NCBI GenBank assembly: GCA_944324235.1
Contig: CALUVN010000004.1
Location: 1-59,855, forward strand
Direction of reading: 5' to 3'
Source: Candidatus Gastranaerophilales bacterium
GTDB taxonomy: Bacteria > Cyanobacteriota > Vampirovibrionia > Gastranaerophilales > Gastranaerophilaceae
Length of the DNA: 59,855 nt
The notes beneath the pieces are model-generated. The model worked only from the letters and a program-made list of their open reading frames with translations, had not been told where the DNA came from and did no database searches. The translations under genes were made by a program, and so were the position numbers. Of this stretch, positions 1-9,470 are shown one piece after another. The first letter of the stretch is position 1; the number at the start of each line of letters is the position of its first letter.

Positions 1-345
1 CACAAGGGCGCGGAATATTATTTAATTATCAAACTCTGCTCTGGAATCGGTAGACTGCGTCTACCTTACCTCTCCTCGAACGATACTTAATCGTTCTCGT
101 CGGCAGAGTGCCACAAGGGCGCGGAATATTATTTAATTATCAAACTCTGCTCTGGAATCGGTAGACTGCGTCTACCTTACCTCTCCTCAAACGATACTTA
201 ATCGTTCTCATCGGCAGAGTGCCACAAGGGCACGGAATATTATTTAATTATCAAACTCTGCTCTGGAATCGGTAGACAGCATCTACATTACCTCTCCTCA
301 AATGATACTTAATCATTCTCGTCGGCAGAGTGCCTCAAGGGCGTT
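1..345. repeat. Tandem 111-base structured repeat array (3 copies plus a stub)
   Basis: Three head-to-tail copies lie at 1-111, 112-222 and 223-333, and a short stub of a fourth follows before the sequence diverges near 345. The array may continue beyond the window start. Each unit can fold: an outer stem ACTCTGC/GCAGAGT (33-39 with 103-109) encloses hairpin GGTAGAC-TGC-GTCTACC (49-65) and hairpin GAACGAT-ACTTA-ATCGTTC (78-96). In copy 3 the second hairpin changes on both arms (ACGAT to ATGAT and ATCGT to ATCAT), so pairing is kept. There is no ORF and there are no unique spacers. It lies downstream of the csaB gene. The transcribed strand is unknown. Confidence 0.9.
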
Positions 346-386
346 GATTAACCACTTGTTTATCTTAACCAAAAAATAGATTATTG

Positions 387-1412
387 TCAAACAATATTTT
401 TAAATATATTGTCTATTCCGCTCCAGTCAAAATCTTTCTGTTCGGCAATGAGCCTTAAATCATCAGATGAAAGCGCTTTCATTCGCATAAACACATCATC
501 AAAGTCTTCGTCAGCATCCATTGAAATAACAGGAATGTTGTACTCTTCAGCCAATTTGGCAACTTTAATATCATAATTTATTGCTATTGATTTTACGCCA
601 AATTTCATGGCCAGCAGCAGCGCATGAAAACGCATACCTATAAGATAATCTAATTTAGATAATTTTTCTACAACATACTTGCCGGATAAGCCTGAAATGA
701 CTTCAACATTAGCATCCGGCTTGATATTCTTTAAAAATTCTGAAAATCTGTTGCAAACAGGCAAATCAATTAAATCTTGCAAAGAAATAACTTCAATTTT
801 CTTATCCGGAAAGTCTTTTACAAGCTGTAGGGCAATTTTTTTTAAAAGTCTGTCATTCATGCTTTTAAAATTACGAAGCTGAACTCCAACAGTATCGGTA
901 GTTTCAGACTTTACAAAAGGAAAAGAATATATAGGGTCACAAACCAGATTAGCATGCACATTCCATGTTTCAAGCAATTTAAGACTATTTTCATCACGAA
1001 CAGACACATATTCACATCGTTTTAATAAGAAACCTGTAAGCATGGCTGCCACTCTGTTATTTACAGGACCAATTCCCTGTGCAAATATTATAACTTTTTT
1101 TCTGAAACAAAGTCCGAGTGCAATTATACTAAGGTAATACAATAGACTTTTGAGACTTGTCGCATCCTGAAGCAGACTGCCGCCGCCAGAAATTAAAATA
1201 TCTGATTGCTTTATTGCTTTAATAACTTTATGTAAAGAAAAGTTTTTTACTGATTTTACATAATAATTCAGTGTTGTAAAGTCAGGATTACCTGACAAAA
1301 CAGTAATGTCAGCATCATAACTGTTCAATTTCTGTATTAAAGTATACAAAATTGCTTCGTCACCGAAATTACCATAGCCATAATATCCTGATATAACAAC
1401 ATTTTTACCCAT
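387..1412 (-). CDS. csaB: Polysaccharide pyruvyl transferase, CsaB family
   Basis: CsaB adds pyruvate ketal groups to wall- or envelope-linked polysaccharide, which is the anchor for SLH-domain proteins. The 341-residue protein opens with the family signature ISGYYGYGNFGDEAILY, carries SGGGSLLQD near residue 75-83, and has the C-terminal GMRFHALLLAM block typical of pyruvyl transferases. Length matches the family (about 330-370). It is the last gene of a tight minus-strand cluster, starting two bases after the kdgK stop, so it is probably co-transcribed with eda and kdgK. An SLH protein that could use the modified polymer is encoded at 23996-25267. The family call is firm; the substrate polymer is inferred. 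Confidence 0.88.
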   Translation of the reverse strand: MGKNVVISGYYGYGNFGDEAILYTLIQKLNSYDADITVLSGNPDFTTLNYYVKSVKNFSLHKVIKAIKQSDILISGGGSLLQDATSLKSLLYYLSIIALGLCFRKKVIIFAQGIGPVNNRVAAMLTGFLLKRCEYVSVRDENSLKLLETWNVHANLVCDPIYSFPFVKSETTDTVGVQLRNFKSMNDRLLKKIALQLVKDFPDKKIEVISLQDLIDLPVCNRFSEFLKNIKPDANVEVISGLSGKYVVEKLSKLDYLIGMRFHALLLAMKFGVKSIAINYDIKVAKLAEEYNIPVISMDADEDFDDVFMRMKALSSDDLRLIAEQKDFDWSGIDNIFKNIV

Positions 1413-1414
1413 TA

Positions 1415-2359
1415 TTAACTAGCACCGCCACGAAAAATATTATACACTTTATCCTTATACGGAATTGATTTAATCGCACCAATACCCTGCGCTTGCAGAC
1501 CTGCGAGAATAGATGCAAATTTTGCGGCCTCAAACGGCGTAAATCCTTTAACAACAGCATGTAAAAAACCACCGTTAAATACATCACCTGAGCATGTTGT
1601 ATCAATTACATCTCTTGTATAAAACTCAGTAAATACAATGTTACCGTTGTATCCTGTAAAGTAACCGCCATCTTGCGATGATTTTATAACAACAACACCG
1701 ACGCCCATATCCCAAATTGCTTTAATGATATTTTCAACAGAATCAATTTCAAGAATATTTACAGTATCATACTTTGCACTCATAAACAAAATATCAACAT
1801 TCGGAATAATTTCATTAAAATATTCGCGAGCTATTTCAGGGGTTGTTATTAACGAAGAGAAGTTCGGGTCATAAGCAGTCATAACGGAATTCTCTTTTGC
1901 AACAGAAAAAGCATGATTAACAGCTTCCTTTGCAGATAAGGAGAGACATTGAGTTATACCTGAGGCGTACACTGCACGCGCAGATTTTATGTAATCTTCA
2001 GAAATATCTTCTATGGACAATTTTGCAGGAGCAATTTTTTTTCTGTAATAAGTGAACTCTTTTTCTTTAGAGCCATCGCGAGCAATAAAATAAAATCCAT
2101 TCGGATCAGTTGCCAGCTTAACCTGAGAAATATCAAGTCCTTCAGCCTGCCAGCTGTCCATAAGATACTCTTTAAATGCATCATTTCCAACTCTTGTAAT
2201 AAATCCTACTTTAGAACCTGAGCGCTGAGCCGCGACCGCTGTTGCAAGGGCATCTCCTCCGTAATATTTATGCAAACATTCCGCGGCGCTCAAAGATATA
2301 TCACTTGATAATTCAATCAAACATTCGCCGATAGTAACAATATCAAGTTTTTGTTCCAT
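1415..2359 (-). CDS. kdgK: PfkB-family sugar kinase, probably 2-keto-3-deoxygluconate kinase
   Basis: This is a ribokinase/PfkB-fold kinase of 314 residues. The N-terminal block IVTIGECLIELS and the C-terminal signature DTTCSGDVFNGGF (residues 253-265) are clear; the Asp of SGD is the expected catalytic base. The anion-hole motif is usually GAGD, and here it is CSGD. The usual GGxxxNxA sugar-binding block reads GGDALATA, so one Asn is replaced. The gene sits six bases after a KDPG-aldolase-like gene, and this pairing supports phosphorylation of 2-keto-3-deoxygluconate followed by aldol cleavage to pyruvate and glyceraldehyde-3-phosphate. Another PfkB sugar kinase activity is possible. Confidence 0.8.
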   Translation of the reverse strand: MEQKLDIVTIGECLIELSSDISLSAAECLHKYYGGDALATAVAAQRSGSKVGFITRVGNDAFKEYLMDSWQAEGLDISQVKLATDPNGFYFIARDGSKEKEFTYYRKKIAPAKLSIEDISEDYIKSARAVYASGITQCLSLSAKEAVNHAFSVAKENSVMTAYDPNFSSLITTPEIAREYFNEIIPNVDILFMSAKYDTVNILEIDSVENIIKAIWDMGVGVVVIKSSQDGGYFTGYNGNIVFTEFYTRDVIDTTCSGDVFNGGFLHAVVKGFTPFEAAKFASILAGLQAQGIGAIKSIPYKDKVYNIFRGGAS

Positions 2360-2365
2360 AAAAGA

Positions 2366-2974
2366 TTACCCCCTGATATCCGCTAAAACGCGTTTTGCAC
2401 GTTTAGTTATCTCATTATAATTAAACCCGTCATAAAAATCACGACCGACTCCTACAGCAAAAGCGCCGGCTTTAATATAGTCGTTTACTTCGTTAAGCTT
2501 AACATTTCCCAGCGGTAATATATTCAAGAACGGCATAGGTCTTAACAAATCTTCAACATATTGAACTCCGCCCATAGCAGTAATCGGGTATATCTTAATA
2601 ACCGGAATACGTGCTTTCCAAGCCGCATACGCTTCGTTTGCTGTTGAAGTTCCTGCAATGAACGGAATTTTGCCGTTTTTTGAAATTTTTACAAGATTCA
2701 TTTGAAAAATAGGTGACGAAATTACTTTTGCACCGGCAGAAATTGCAGCATTAGCCTGCATTGCAGTAATAATTCCGCCTGCACAAACCTGAATATATTT
2801 TGAGACTTCTTCTATAGCTTTATAAATTTGTGGATTTTGGACATTTATCTCCACAAATTTAATTCCGCCGTCAATTAACGCCTTTGCGGTGTTAATAACA
2901 AAATCGGGTTCATTTCCTCTTATAATTGGTAATATTTTTTCTTCTGATAATATTTTAATTAAATTTTCTTGCAT
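2366..2974 (-). CDS. eda: KDPG/KHG aldolase-like protein
   Basis: The class I aldolase of the Entner-Doudoroff or uronate pathway splits 2-keto-3-deoxy-6-phosphogluconate into pyruvate and glyceraldehyde-3-phosphate. The 202-residue length fits the family. Recognisable blocks are ILPIIRG near the N-terminus, VEINVQNP (strand with the catalytic Glu), CAGGIITAMQANAAISAGAKVISSP, and IPVIKIYPI, whose Lys is the expected Schiff-base residue. The sequence is divergent from the common VLEVTLRT and FPG versions, so substrate range may differ. An AGGATAG ribosome site precedes the ATG. It is the first gene of the eda-kdgK-csaB cluster and is divergent from the cyclase gene at 3033. Confidence 0.8.
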   Translation of the reverse strand: MQENLIKILSEEKILPIIRGNEPDFVINTAKALIDGGIKFVEINVQNPQIYKAIEEVSKYIQVCAGGIITAMQANAAISAGAKVISSPIFQMNLVKISKNGKIPFIAGTSTANEAYAAWKARIPVIKIYPITAMGGVQYVEDLLRPMPFLNILPLGNVKLNEVNDYIKAGAFAVGVGRDFYDGFNYNEITKRAKRVLADIRG

Positions 2975-3032
2975 AAACTATCCTTTTTTCAAAATTTATT
3001 ATATCATAAAATAGAAAACGGGATAGAGTGTT

Positions 3033-4979
3033 ATGAAGCGACTTAAATCTAAACTATTTTATTTATATGCATTTTTAATTCACATATTACTTTCAATAAT
3101 TATTATTTTTGTATCATGGGAGTTTTTGGAGTACAAAGCCTACAACTTCATGATAAAAAATGTCACTGCGAAACCTACTGTTTCCAAAGATATAGTTATT
3201 ATTTCCATAGATAATAATTCCGTTTCGCGCTACAGATGGCCATGGAAGCGTGAGTTATATTCATACATATTTGAATATCTTAACACCTATTCAAAACCTA
3301 AAGTGATAGGTTATGATGCTATTTTAAGTGTCTTAGACGCGGAAAATCCTGAATCGGATGCAAAATTTTTTGCACAGCTGAAAAAAACTCCTAATTTAGT
3401 AGTCGGTTTTATCCCGATGCGTGAAAATGTTTCTGTTGAAGAGACTGACACGGAATTTTTAAACGCATTTCATAAAAAATTCGGAGTTACAATCCACGAC
3501 ATGCGCAAAAATAAAATTCAGGGGCGCTATAACTCAATAATAACTTTTCCGAAACCGTATTTTGATTCTGTAGAAAATGCTGGTTCGGTCAAATCAACTA
3601 CAGCGCTATACGGATATTTGCAATCTGCTGATAATATCATCAGCGTTAACGGGAAAATGTATCCTGTTCTGGCATTGCGCATGTATATGCTTATGAACAA
3701 TATACACGAACTGGCTTTGACTGACAGTGAAATTATTATCCCTAAGACAGGATTGCATATCCCTGTTATGAATTCGTCTATTGGGTCTCAAACGCTTATA
3801 ACATTTAAAAAGATGCTAAAGAACAGTGAATACTCACACATAAAATATTCGGCATCAGACATAATTGACTCACTGGCTTTGATAAAAGAAGGTAAAAAGC
3901 CTATAATTGACCCGCACGAATTTGACGGGAAAATAGTTTTTATCGGCGCAAATGCTCAGGCTGCTGCCATAGGACCTGTCGATGCGCTGCTTACACCTAT
4001 GTCAGAAAAACATCCGGGGGTTGATATTCAGGCTACAATTCTTGACAATATTATGCACTCTGACTTTACAAAGCAGTCGAGTATTGCATTTGACTTAATA
4101 ATGCTTACACTGCTGACTGTGGCCACATTGACACTAATTTTAAGATTGTCTTTCTTCAAATCACTGATTTCAGTTATAGTACTTTGTGTATTATATACGA
4201 TTTTTTCTGTTATTTGCTTTAAATTTAATGTGGCAGTCAACGTTATAACGCCATTGCTGCTTCAGTTAAGTACATTGATTTTCGGTTACTCATACAGATT
4301 TATTCTGGAAGGCCGGAACAAAGAAAAAATTAAGCAGGCAATGGGAAAATACATCTCTCAGGACGTTATGAAAAACGTTGTGCAGAATATTGATGATATA
4401 AAACTCGGCGGCAAAAAAGCTGTCGTTACTGTTTTGTTTGCTGATATTCGCGGATTTACAAGCATGAGCGAAAAAATGTCTGCCGAAGATGTTTCAAAAA
4501 TTCTAAACGAGTATTTTACCGAGATAGAACCGATTATATCAAAATACAACGGTGTAATAAATAAATTTATAGGCGATGCTGTCATGGCAGTGTTCGGTGA
4601 TCCTATAGAAGACTTAAATCATCCTGTAAACGCAGTAAGATGTGCTAATGAAATGCTTAAAAAAGTAGATCAGCTTCAAGATAAGTGGCTTTTTGAGGGT
4701 AAACCTAAAATTGAAATCGGCATAGGAATAAATACAGGCGAAGCATTTGTAGGTAATATTGGTTCTGAAAAACGTCTTGAATACACTGTAATCGGCGATA
4801 CAGTCAATCTTGCAAGCAGAATTGAAAGCTATAATAAAGTTTATAAAACAAACCTCCTGATAAGCAGTTCAACATATTCTTACGTAAGCGGAATTGCTGA
4901 TGTTATCAAAATCAGTGAAGTTACTATCAGGGGTAAATCTAAAAAAATGGATATTTATGAAGTCTTGAGGCTGTCGTAA
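3033..4979 (+). CDS. CHASE2-domain class III adenylate/guanylate cyclase
   Basis: This is a membrane receptor that makes cyclic nucleotide. After an N-terminal membrane segment (about 10-30) comes a CHASE2 extracytoplasmic sensor with the hallmarks DIVIISIDNNSVSRYRWPW and IVFIGANAQAAAIG...GVDIQATILDNIM. Two or three membrane helices follow (about 350-425), then a class III cyclase domain from about 450. Metal-binding Asp residues sit in LFADIRGFTSMSEKMS and IGDAVMAVFG, and EYTVIGDTVNLASRIES is the conserved end of the active site. The 648-residue length is normal for this architecture. The stop codon is followed directly by the TTG start of recG. Whether ATP or GTP is used cannot be told by eye. 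Confidence 0.93.
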   Translation: MKRLKSKLFYLYAFLIHILLSIIIIFVSWEFLEYKAYNFMIKNVTAKPTVSKDIVIISIDNNSVSRYRWPWKRELYSYIFEYLNTYSKPKVIGYDAILSVLDAENPESDAKFFAQLKKTPNLVVGFIPMRENVSVEETDTEFLNAFHKKFGVTIHDMRKNKIQGRYNSIITFPKPYFDSVENAGSVKSTTALYGYLQSADNIISVNGKMYPVLALRMYMLMNNIHELALTDSEIIIPKTGLHIPVMNSSIGSQTLITFKKMLKNSEYSHIKYSASDIIDSLALIKEGKKPIIDPHEFDGKIVFIGANAQAAAIGPVDALLTPMSEKHPGVDIQATILDNIMHSDFTKQSSIAFDLIMLTLLTVATLTLILRLSFFKSLISVIVLCVLYTIFSVICFKFNVAVNVITPLLLQLSTLIFGYSYRFILEGRNKEKIKQAMGKYISQDVMKNVVQNIDDIKLGGKKAVVTVLFADIRGFTSMSEKMSAEDVSKILNEYFTEIEPIISKYNGVINKFIGDAVMAVFGDPIEDLNHPVNAVRCANEMLKKVDQLQDKWLFEGKPKIEIGIGINTGEAFVGNIGSEKRLEYTVIGDTVNLASRIESYNKVYKTNLLISSSTYSYVSGIADVIKISEVTIRGKSKKMDIYEVLRLS

Positions 4980-7379
4980 TTGGAAAATATTGATCAGATA
5001 AGAACTGCCATAGAACTTGAAATTAACCACAAATACATAGATATTCGCGGTAGAAAACAGACTTTTTCTTCATTTATAAAAAATGAAGCATATAAAATGT
5101 ACAAAAATTCAAATAAATCCCCAAAATGGCAGGTTATAGCTGAGATTTTCGAACACTACCCGTGTGAAAGCGTGCAAGGCAGAAGACGTGCAATAGAAAG
5201 ACTTGTTAAAGTTATTAAATCAGAACTTAAGACGTCAGATACGACTACAAGTAAAAATAAACAAGAAAAAGAATCTTCAAAACCTTTTTCAACAAATCCT
5301 GCAGAAGTAGATGTAATGTATGTTAAAGGTGTCGGCCCCAAATTAGCATATAAACTCAATAAAATCGGGATATATACAGCACAGGATTTAATAATGTACT
5401 TTCCGAGAAGGCATATTGATTACTCTGCAAGAACCCTGATACGTGATTTGAAAGAGGGTGAAAATACAACTATTTTCGGTTATATAAAATCAGTTTCCGC
5501 CTTTAACTCAAAAAATAATCTTTCTGTGGTAAAAGTTATTATTTCAGATGAAAGCGGTAATCTTGAACTTGGATTTTTTCAGGCTAAATCTAACCGTTTC
5601 ATGCTTGAAAGAATCAAGGCTCAATTTCCTGTCAATGCAGGAATCATGGTCTCTGGCAAAGTTAAGTTAAATAACTACAACAAAAAACTTACTATTGATA
5701 AGCCGTCTTACTCAATTATGACTGGTGAATTTCTTGAAAACGGCTCTTCAAATCTTAATCTGGCAAGAATTGTGCCGATATACCCTCTTACGGAAGATTT
5801 AAGTATAAAAACACTGAGGCGGGCAATATTCAACGCAATTGAAATATATAAGGACAAAATTCCGAATATTTTGCCTGATGAGCTTATTAAAAAACACGGG
5901 TTGCTTGATAAAAATATTGCAATTCAGCATATACATTTCCCTGAAACTCAGGAAATGCTTGAAAGAGCCAGATTCAGTCTGATATTTGAGGAGTTATTTC
6001 TTGTTCAACTGAAACTTGTAAGACTCAGAGAATCTGCAAGATTATCAAATTCATCACTGGCGCTTGAAGTTAAACAAGACGGGCTTGTCAGAAAATTTAT
6101 TGACAGTCTGCCATTTAAGTTAACAAGCGGACAGAAAAAAGCAGTAAATGAAATTCTTGCTGATATGACATCAGAAGAACCGATGCAAAGACTTTTACAG
6201 GGAGATGTCGGCAGCGGAAAAACAGTCGTTGCCACAATAATGCTTCTTGCTGCAGTAGAAAACGGATATCAGGGGGCTATTATGGCTCCTACGGAAATTC
6301 TTGCCCAGCAGCACTATAATAACCTTGTTCAATGGCTAACACCTATGGGATTGAGTGTAGGACTATTTCTCGGCTCGCAGAGCAAAAAAATCAGAAATGA
6401 GATGTTGACAAATCTTAAAAACGGACAGATGCATATAGCTGTCGGAACTCATGCTTTGATACAGGATACAGTTGATTTTGCAAATCTAGGCGCTATTGTT
6501 GTCGATGAACAGCACAGATTCGGTGTTAAACAAAGAAATATACTCCGCAAAAAATCTCATAACCCCCAAATGCTTACAATGACTGCAACTCCTATACCAA
6601 GAACTCTTGCTCTGACAGTACACGGGGATTTAGACCTTACGATAATAGATGAGCTGCCTAAAGGAAGATTACCCATAAAAACAAGCATGACATCTTCTCA
6701 CAGAGGCGTTTACGAACTGATTAAAAATGAAGTGGAAGCAGGCAGACAAGCTTACGTTGTATATCCGCTGATTGAAGAGAGTGAAACGCTTTCTGCCAAA
6801 GCTGCAACGATTGAAGCTGAAAAGTTACAAAATGAAATATTCCCGCAATTTAAAATAGGCTTGCTCCACGGAAAACTTAAAAATGACGAAAAAGAGCAGG
6901 TAATGGCTGACTTTAAAAATAAAAAATATGACGTTCTGGTTTCTACAACAGTTGTTGAAGTCGGAGTAGATGTACCAAACGCGACTGTTATGGTAATTGA
7001 AAATGCAGAACGTTTCGGCTTATCTCAACTTCACCAGCTTAGAGGTCGGGTCGGTAGAAACGATTTACAATCATACTGCGTACTTGTGACAGCTTCAAAA
7101 TCGCAGGAAACACGCGAACGCCTCAATATTATGACACAAACAAACGACGGCTTTGTTATTGCAGAAAAAGATTTGCAGCTTCGCGGACCGGGAGAATTTT
7201 TAGGAACACGCCAGAGCGGTCTGCCTGATTTAATTATTTCTGATATTGTCAGAGACGCCAAAATTCTTGAACTTGCCCGTAATGAGGCTATAGATTTTGT
7301 TAAGACACGTGATTTAACCCTGTATCCGGCTCTGAACGCCGTTACATCGCTTCAATTATTTACAGGCCTGGATGTGTAA
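4980..7379 (+). CDS. recG: ATP-dependent DNA helicase RecG
   Basis: RecG remodels stalled replication forks and Holliday junctions. The 799-residue protein has an extra N-terminal part of about 105 residues, then the wedge/OB domain (VKGVGPKLAYKLNKIGI, FGYIKSVSAF), the Walker A GDVGSGKT, DEQHRFG (DExH box), TMTATPIPRTLAL and the C-terminal LRGRVGRNDLQSYC and LRGPGEFLGTRQSG blocks. E. coli RecG is 693 residues, so the extension accounts for the difference. The start is TTG at 4980, the base after the cyclase stop, with TGAGG about ten bases upstream. Translational coupling with the cyclase gene is likely, although no functional link is known. Confidence 0.95.
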   Translation: MENIDQIRTAIELEINHKYIDIRGRKQTFSSFIKNEAYKMYKNSNKSPKWQVIAEIFEHYPCESVQGRRRAIERLVKVIKSELKTSDTTTSKNKQEKESSKPFSTNPAEVDVMYVKGVGPKLAYKLNKIGIYTAQDLIMYFPRRHIDYSARTLIRDLKEGENTTIFGYIKSVSAFNSKNNLSVVKVIISDESGNLELGFFQAKSNRFMLERIKAQFPVNAGIMVSGKVKLNNYNKKLTIDKPSYSIMTGEFLENGSSNLNLARIVPIYPLTEDLSIKTLRRAIFNAIEIYKDKIPNILPDELIKKHGLLDKNIAIQHIHFPETQEMLERARFSLIFEELFLVQLKLVRLRESARLSNSSLALEVKQDGLVRKFIDSLPFKLTSGQKKAVNEILADMTSEEPMQRLLQGDVGSGKTVVATIMLLAAVENGYQGAIMAPTEILAQQHYNNLVQWLTPMGLSVGLFLGSQSKKIRNEMLTNLKNGQMHIAVGTHALIQDTVDFANLGAIVVDEQHRFGVKQRNILRKKSHNPQMLTMTATPIPRTLALTVHGDLDLTIIDELPKGRLPIKTSMTSSHRGVYELIKNEVEAGRQAYVVYPLIEESETLSAKAATIEAEKLQNEIFPQFKIGLLHGKLKNDEKEQVMADFKNKKYDVLVSTTVVEVGVDVPNATVMVIENAERFGLSQLHQLRGRVGRNDLQSYCVLVTASKSQETRERLNIMTQTNDGFVIAEKDLQLRGPGEFLGTRQSGLPDLIISDIVRDAKILELARNEAIDFVKTRDLTLYPALNAVTSLQLFTGLDV

Positions 7380-7550
7380 TTTGTAATATTTCTTAATATT
7401 CAGCGTGTTTAATATACCATATTATTATAAAAACTGTTATAATATAAATACAGGGAAAACCAGATTACACAAGGACAATAATCAACTTAATACTTATGCT
7501 TATGTAAAGAAATGTAACAAAAAGATATTATATACGCAATTATTAAAAAC

Positions 7551-7572
7551 GTATATACTTTATATATATAAG
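7551..7572 (+). promoter_or_regulatory. Atypical core promoter, lineage motif (TACTTTATATATA class)
   Basis: GTATATACTTTATATATATAAG lies 27 bases before the ATG at 7599, with TGTAACA at about 7514, some 43 bases before the TAC of the core. The same core precedes genes at 19510, 20547 and 46314. Function as a promoter is inferred from recurrence and position. Confidence 0.6.
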
Positions 7573-7598
7573 CACGAGTAAACTAAGGAGATGAGTTT

Positions 7599-8900
7599 AT
7601 GGCATTCATACAACCAGTAAGACCCGGAGCATGGGGCAAATTTAGCACTCCACAGGTTGTCAACAAGACAATCATATCTGGCAGCTTCAACAATTATGGC
7701 GGCGGTGGTATGCCACCAATGATGGGCGGCGGAATGATGGTTGGCGGCTATGATTACGGTTGCTACGGAGGTTGCGGCGGCGGAATGAAACCATTCTGGG
7801 GTGGATTTTTAGGCGGTTTCCTCGGCGGAGTATTGAACTTCTTCGGCGGCGGAGGAGGTACTTCCCGCATAAGTGACACATCTTCTTATTACAGCACGCA
7901 ACAAGGTACTATGCCTCCTGGCAGTGATGGTATGGACAGCTTGAGAGAACTGTATCCAGATCACAAGTTCTCAAGAGTTGGCAATAAATTCGTATGCGTA
8001 ACTTCTGACGGCAAACAAATTACTGGTAAATCACCAGAAGATTTATTGAATAAACTTGGTGGTAGCACAAACACAACTAAGCAGGCTGCACTTACAGGTG
8101 ACGGCAGAGAAACTGCTCTTAAGGAATTAAGAGAAGAAGCTACCAAATTTAATAGTAACAATGGCAAAGATGGATTTGCGTTATCTGTAAATGATAATCC
8201 TACTGGAGATAAAACTAAGGGTACAGATTTACAATATACATTAACTTATACAGATAGCAAGGGTAACGCACACACATCTGAATTCAAAACTGTACCAACA
8301 CCTGGTGAATTAAAGCAATTTAAAGATGGTATTGAAGCTAAAATTACAGGTGGAGCAGCACCGGTTAGTACTAATCCAAATGGTAATACCCCGAAAACTA
8401 ATCCGAATGGCGGTAACGAAAAAGGCGCGGTAGCTCCAAAATCAGAATTTGATGATGTATTCTCAAAATTCCCACAAGGATACAAATATGTTGACGGCAA
8501 AGGCGTTGAAGGACCTGATGGCAGTATCTACAAAACTCCTGCAAACCTGTTGGCTAAATTATCCTCAGGTCATACACCAGTAAATTCAAAAGATTTTGAT
8601 ATAAATACTTTGAATGGTCAAAATATCATTGCACACGATGAAGGTGATCCTGTTGATATCACTGGCGATGTATCAGTTGATGCAAGTAAAAATACCATCA
8701 CAATTAATGGACATACTTATAACATAGTTCAAAATAGTGGACAGTTTGTATTCTTTAACGATCCGAGCGCAAAAAATAGCAATGGCGGAGGTCAAACATA
8801 CATATTAGAAAAAACTCCGAGCGGCGATTACAGATTGAGTCAATATGAATTTTTGAAACGCACTGACGCTGATGATGGTTATAACATAGCTGCACACTAA
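7599..8900 (+). CDS. Gly/Met-rich protein of unknown function, lineage-specific
   Basis: I do not recognise this 433-residue protein. The first 90 residues are rich in Gly, Met, Phe and Cys (GGGGMPPMMGGGMMVGG; FLGGFLGGVLNFFGGGGG) and contain a short hydrophobic stretch that might insert in a membrane. The rest is hydrophilic, with two similar segments: LYPDHKFSRVGNKFVCVTSDGKQITGK-type and FPQGYKYVDGKGVEGPDGSIYKTPANLL-type, which look like a repeated small domain. A strong AAGGAG ribosome site and a strong terminator flank it, and it has its own TACTTTATATATA-type promoter. Codon use looks optimised, so high expression is plausible. There is no classic signal peptide. A surface or cell-envelope role is only a guess. 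Confidence 0.85.
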   Translation: MAFIQPVRPGAWGKFSTPQVVNKTIISGSFNNYGGGGMPPMMGGGMMVGGYDYGCYGGCGGGMKPFWGGFLGGFLGGVLNFFGGGGGTSRISDTSSYYSTQQGTMPPGSDGMDSLRELYPDHKFSRVGNKFVCVTSDGKQITGKSPEDLLNKLGGSTNTTKQAALTGDGRETALKELREEATKFNSNNGKDGFALSVNDNPTGDKTKGTDLQYTLTYTDSKGNAHTSEFKTVPTPGELKQFKDGIEAKITGGAAPVSTNPNGNTPKTNPNGGNEKGAVAPKSEFDDVFSKFPQGYKYVDGKGVEGPDGSIYKTPANLLAKLSSGHTPVNSKDFDINTLNGQNIIAHDEGDPVDITGDVSVDASKNTITINGHTYNIVQNSGQFVFFNDPSAKNSNGGGQTYILEKTPSGDYRLSQYEFLKRTDADDGYNIAAH

Positions 8901-8915
8901 TAGATGTCAATAATA

Positions 8916-8950
8916 AAAAGGGGCGGACTAAAATGTTCCGCCTCTTTTAT
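8916..8950 (+). terminator. Rho-independent terminator
   Basis: Stem AAAAG-GGGCGGA pairs with TTCCGCC-TCTTTT around a short loop, ending in a T-rich tail. It closes the 7599-8900 gene and isolates it from rpiB. Confidence 0.85.
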
Positions 8951-9013
8951 ATTTACAAAAAAGAAAAAAAATCGTATAATAAACACACACATTAAGAAAG
9001 GAGTGTTTATTAT

Positions 9014-9451
9014 ATGGAAGACTTAAGAGTAGCAATCGGCTCAGATCATGGCGGTTTTTACTATAAAGAAAAAATTATTGAATATTTAAAATCACGCAAC
9101 ATTCCATACATTGATGTCGGGACACATACACGTGAAGCTTGCGATTATCCTGTAATTGCAAGGGATGTGGCAGAAATGGTCATATCCGGTCGGGCAAATC
9201 GCGGTATTTTAATCTGTGGTACCGGTATTGGTATGTCAATTGCAGCAAACAAAGTTCACGGAATAAGAGCTGCACTATGCGGAGACACTTATTCAGCCAG
9301 AGTTTCACGTGCACATAATAACGCAAATGTACTTTGTCTTGGAGAAAGAGTCATCGGTGAGCATCTTGCACTTGATATTGTTGATATCTGGCTTAAAGCC
9401 GGCTTTGAAGGCGGTACCCGCCATGCGCGCCGCGTTGGTATGATTGAATAG
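9014..9451 (+). CDS. rpiB: Ribose-5-phosphate isomerase B
   Basis: RpiB interconverts ribose-5-phosphate and ribulose-5-phosphate in the pentose phosphate pathway. At 145 residues it matches the RpiB/LacAB family length. Seen are IGSDHGGFYYKE at the N-terminus (phosphate and ring-opening region), ICGTGIGMSIAANK with the catalytic-base Cys, and LCLGERVIG. It starts at an ATG behind AAGGAG. The next gene, rsfS, begins about 20 bases after the stop, so the two form an operon that ends at the hairpin near 9867. Confidence 0.95.
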   Translation: MEDLRVAIGSDHGGFYYKEKIIEYLKSRNIPYIDVGTHTREACDYPVIARDVAEMVISGRANRGILICGTGIGMSIAANKVHGIRAALCGDTYSARVSRAHNNANVLCLGERVIGEHLALDIVDIWLKAGFEGGTRHARRVGMIE

Positions 9452-9470
9452 TAAAAAAGAGAGGAACACC

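Noticed and set aside
1-345. CRISPR array
   Set aside because: The repeat units are 111 bases long and contiguous, with no unique spacers and no cas genes.
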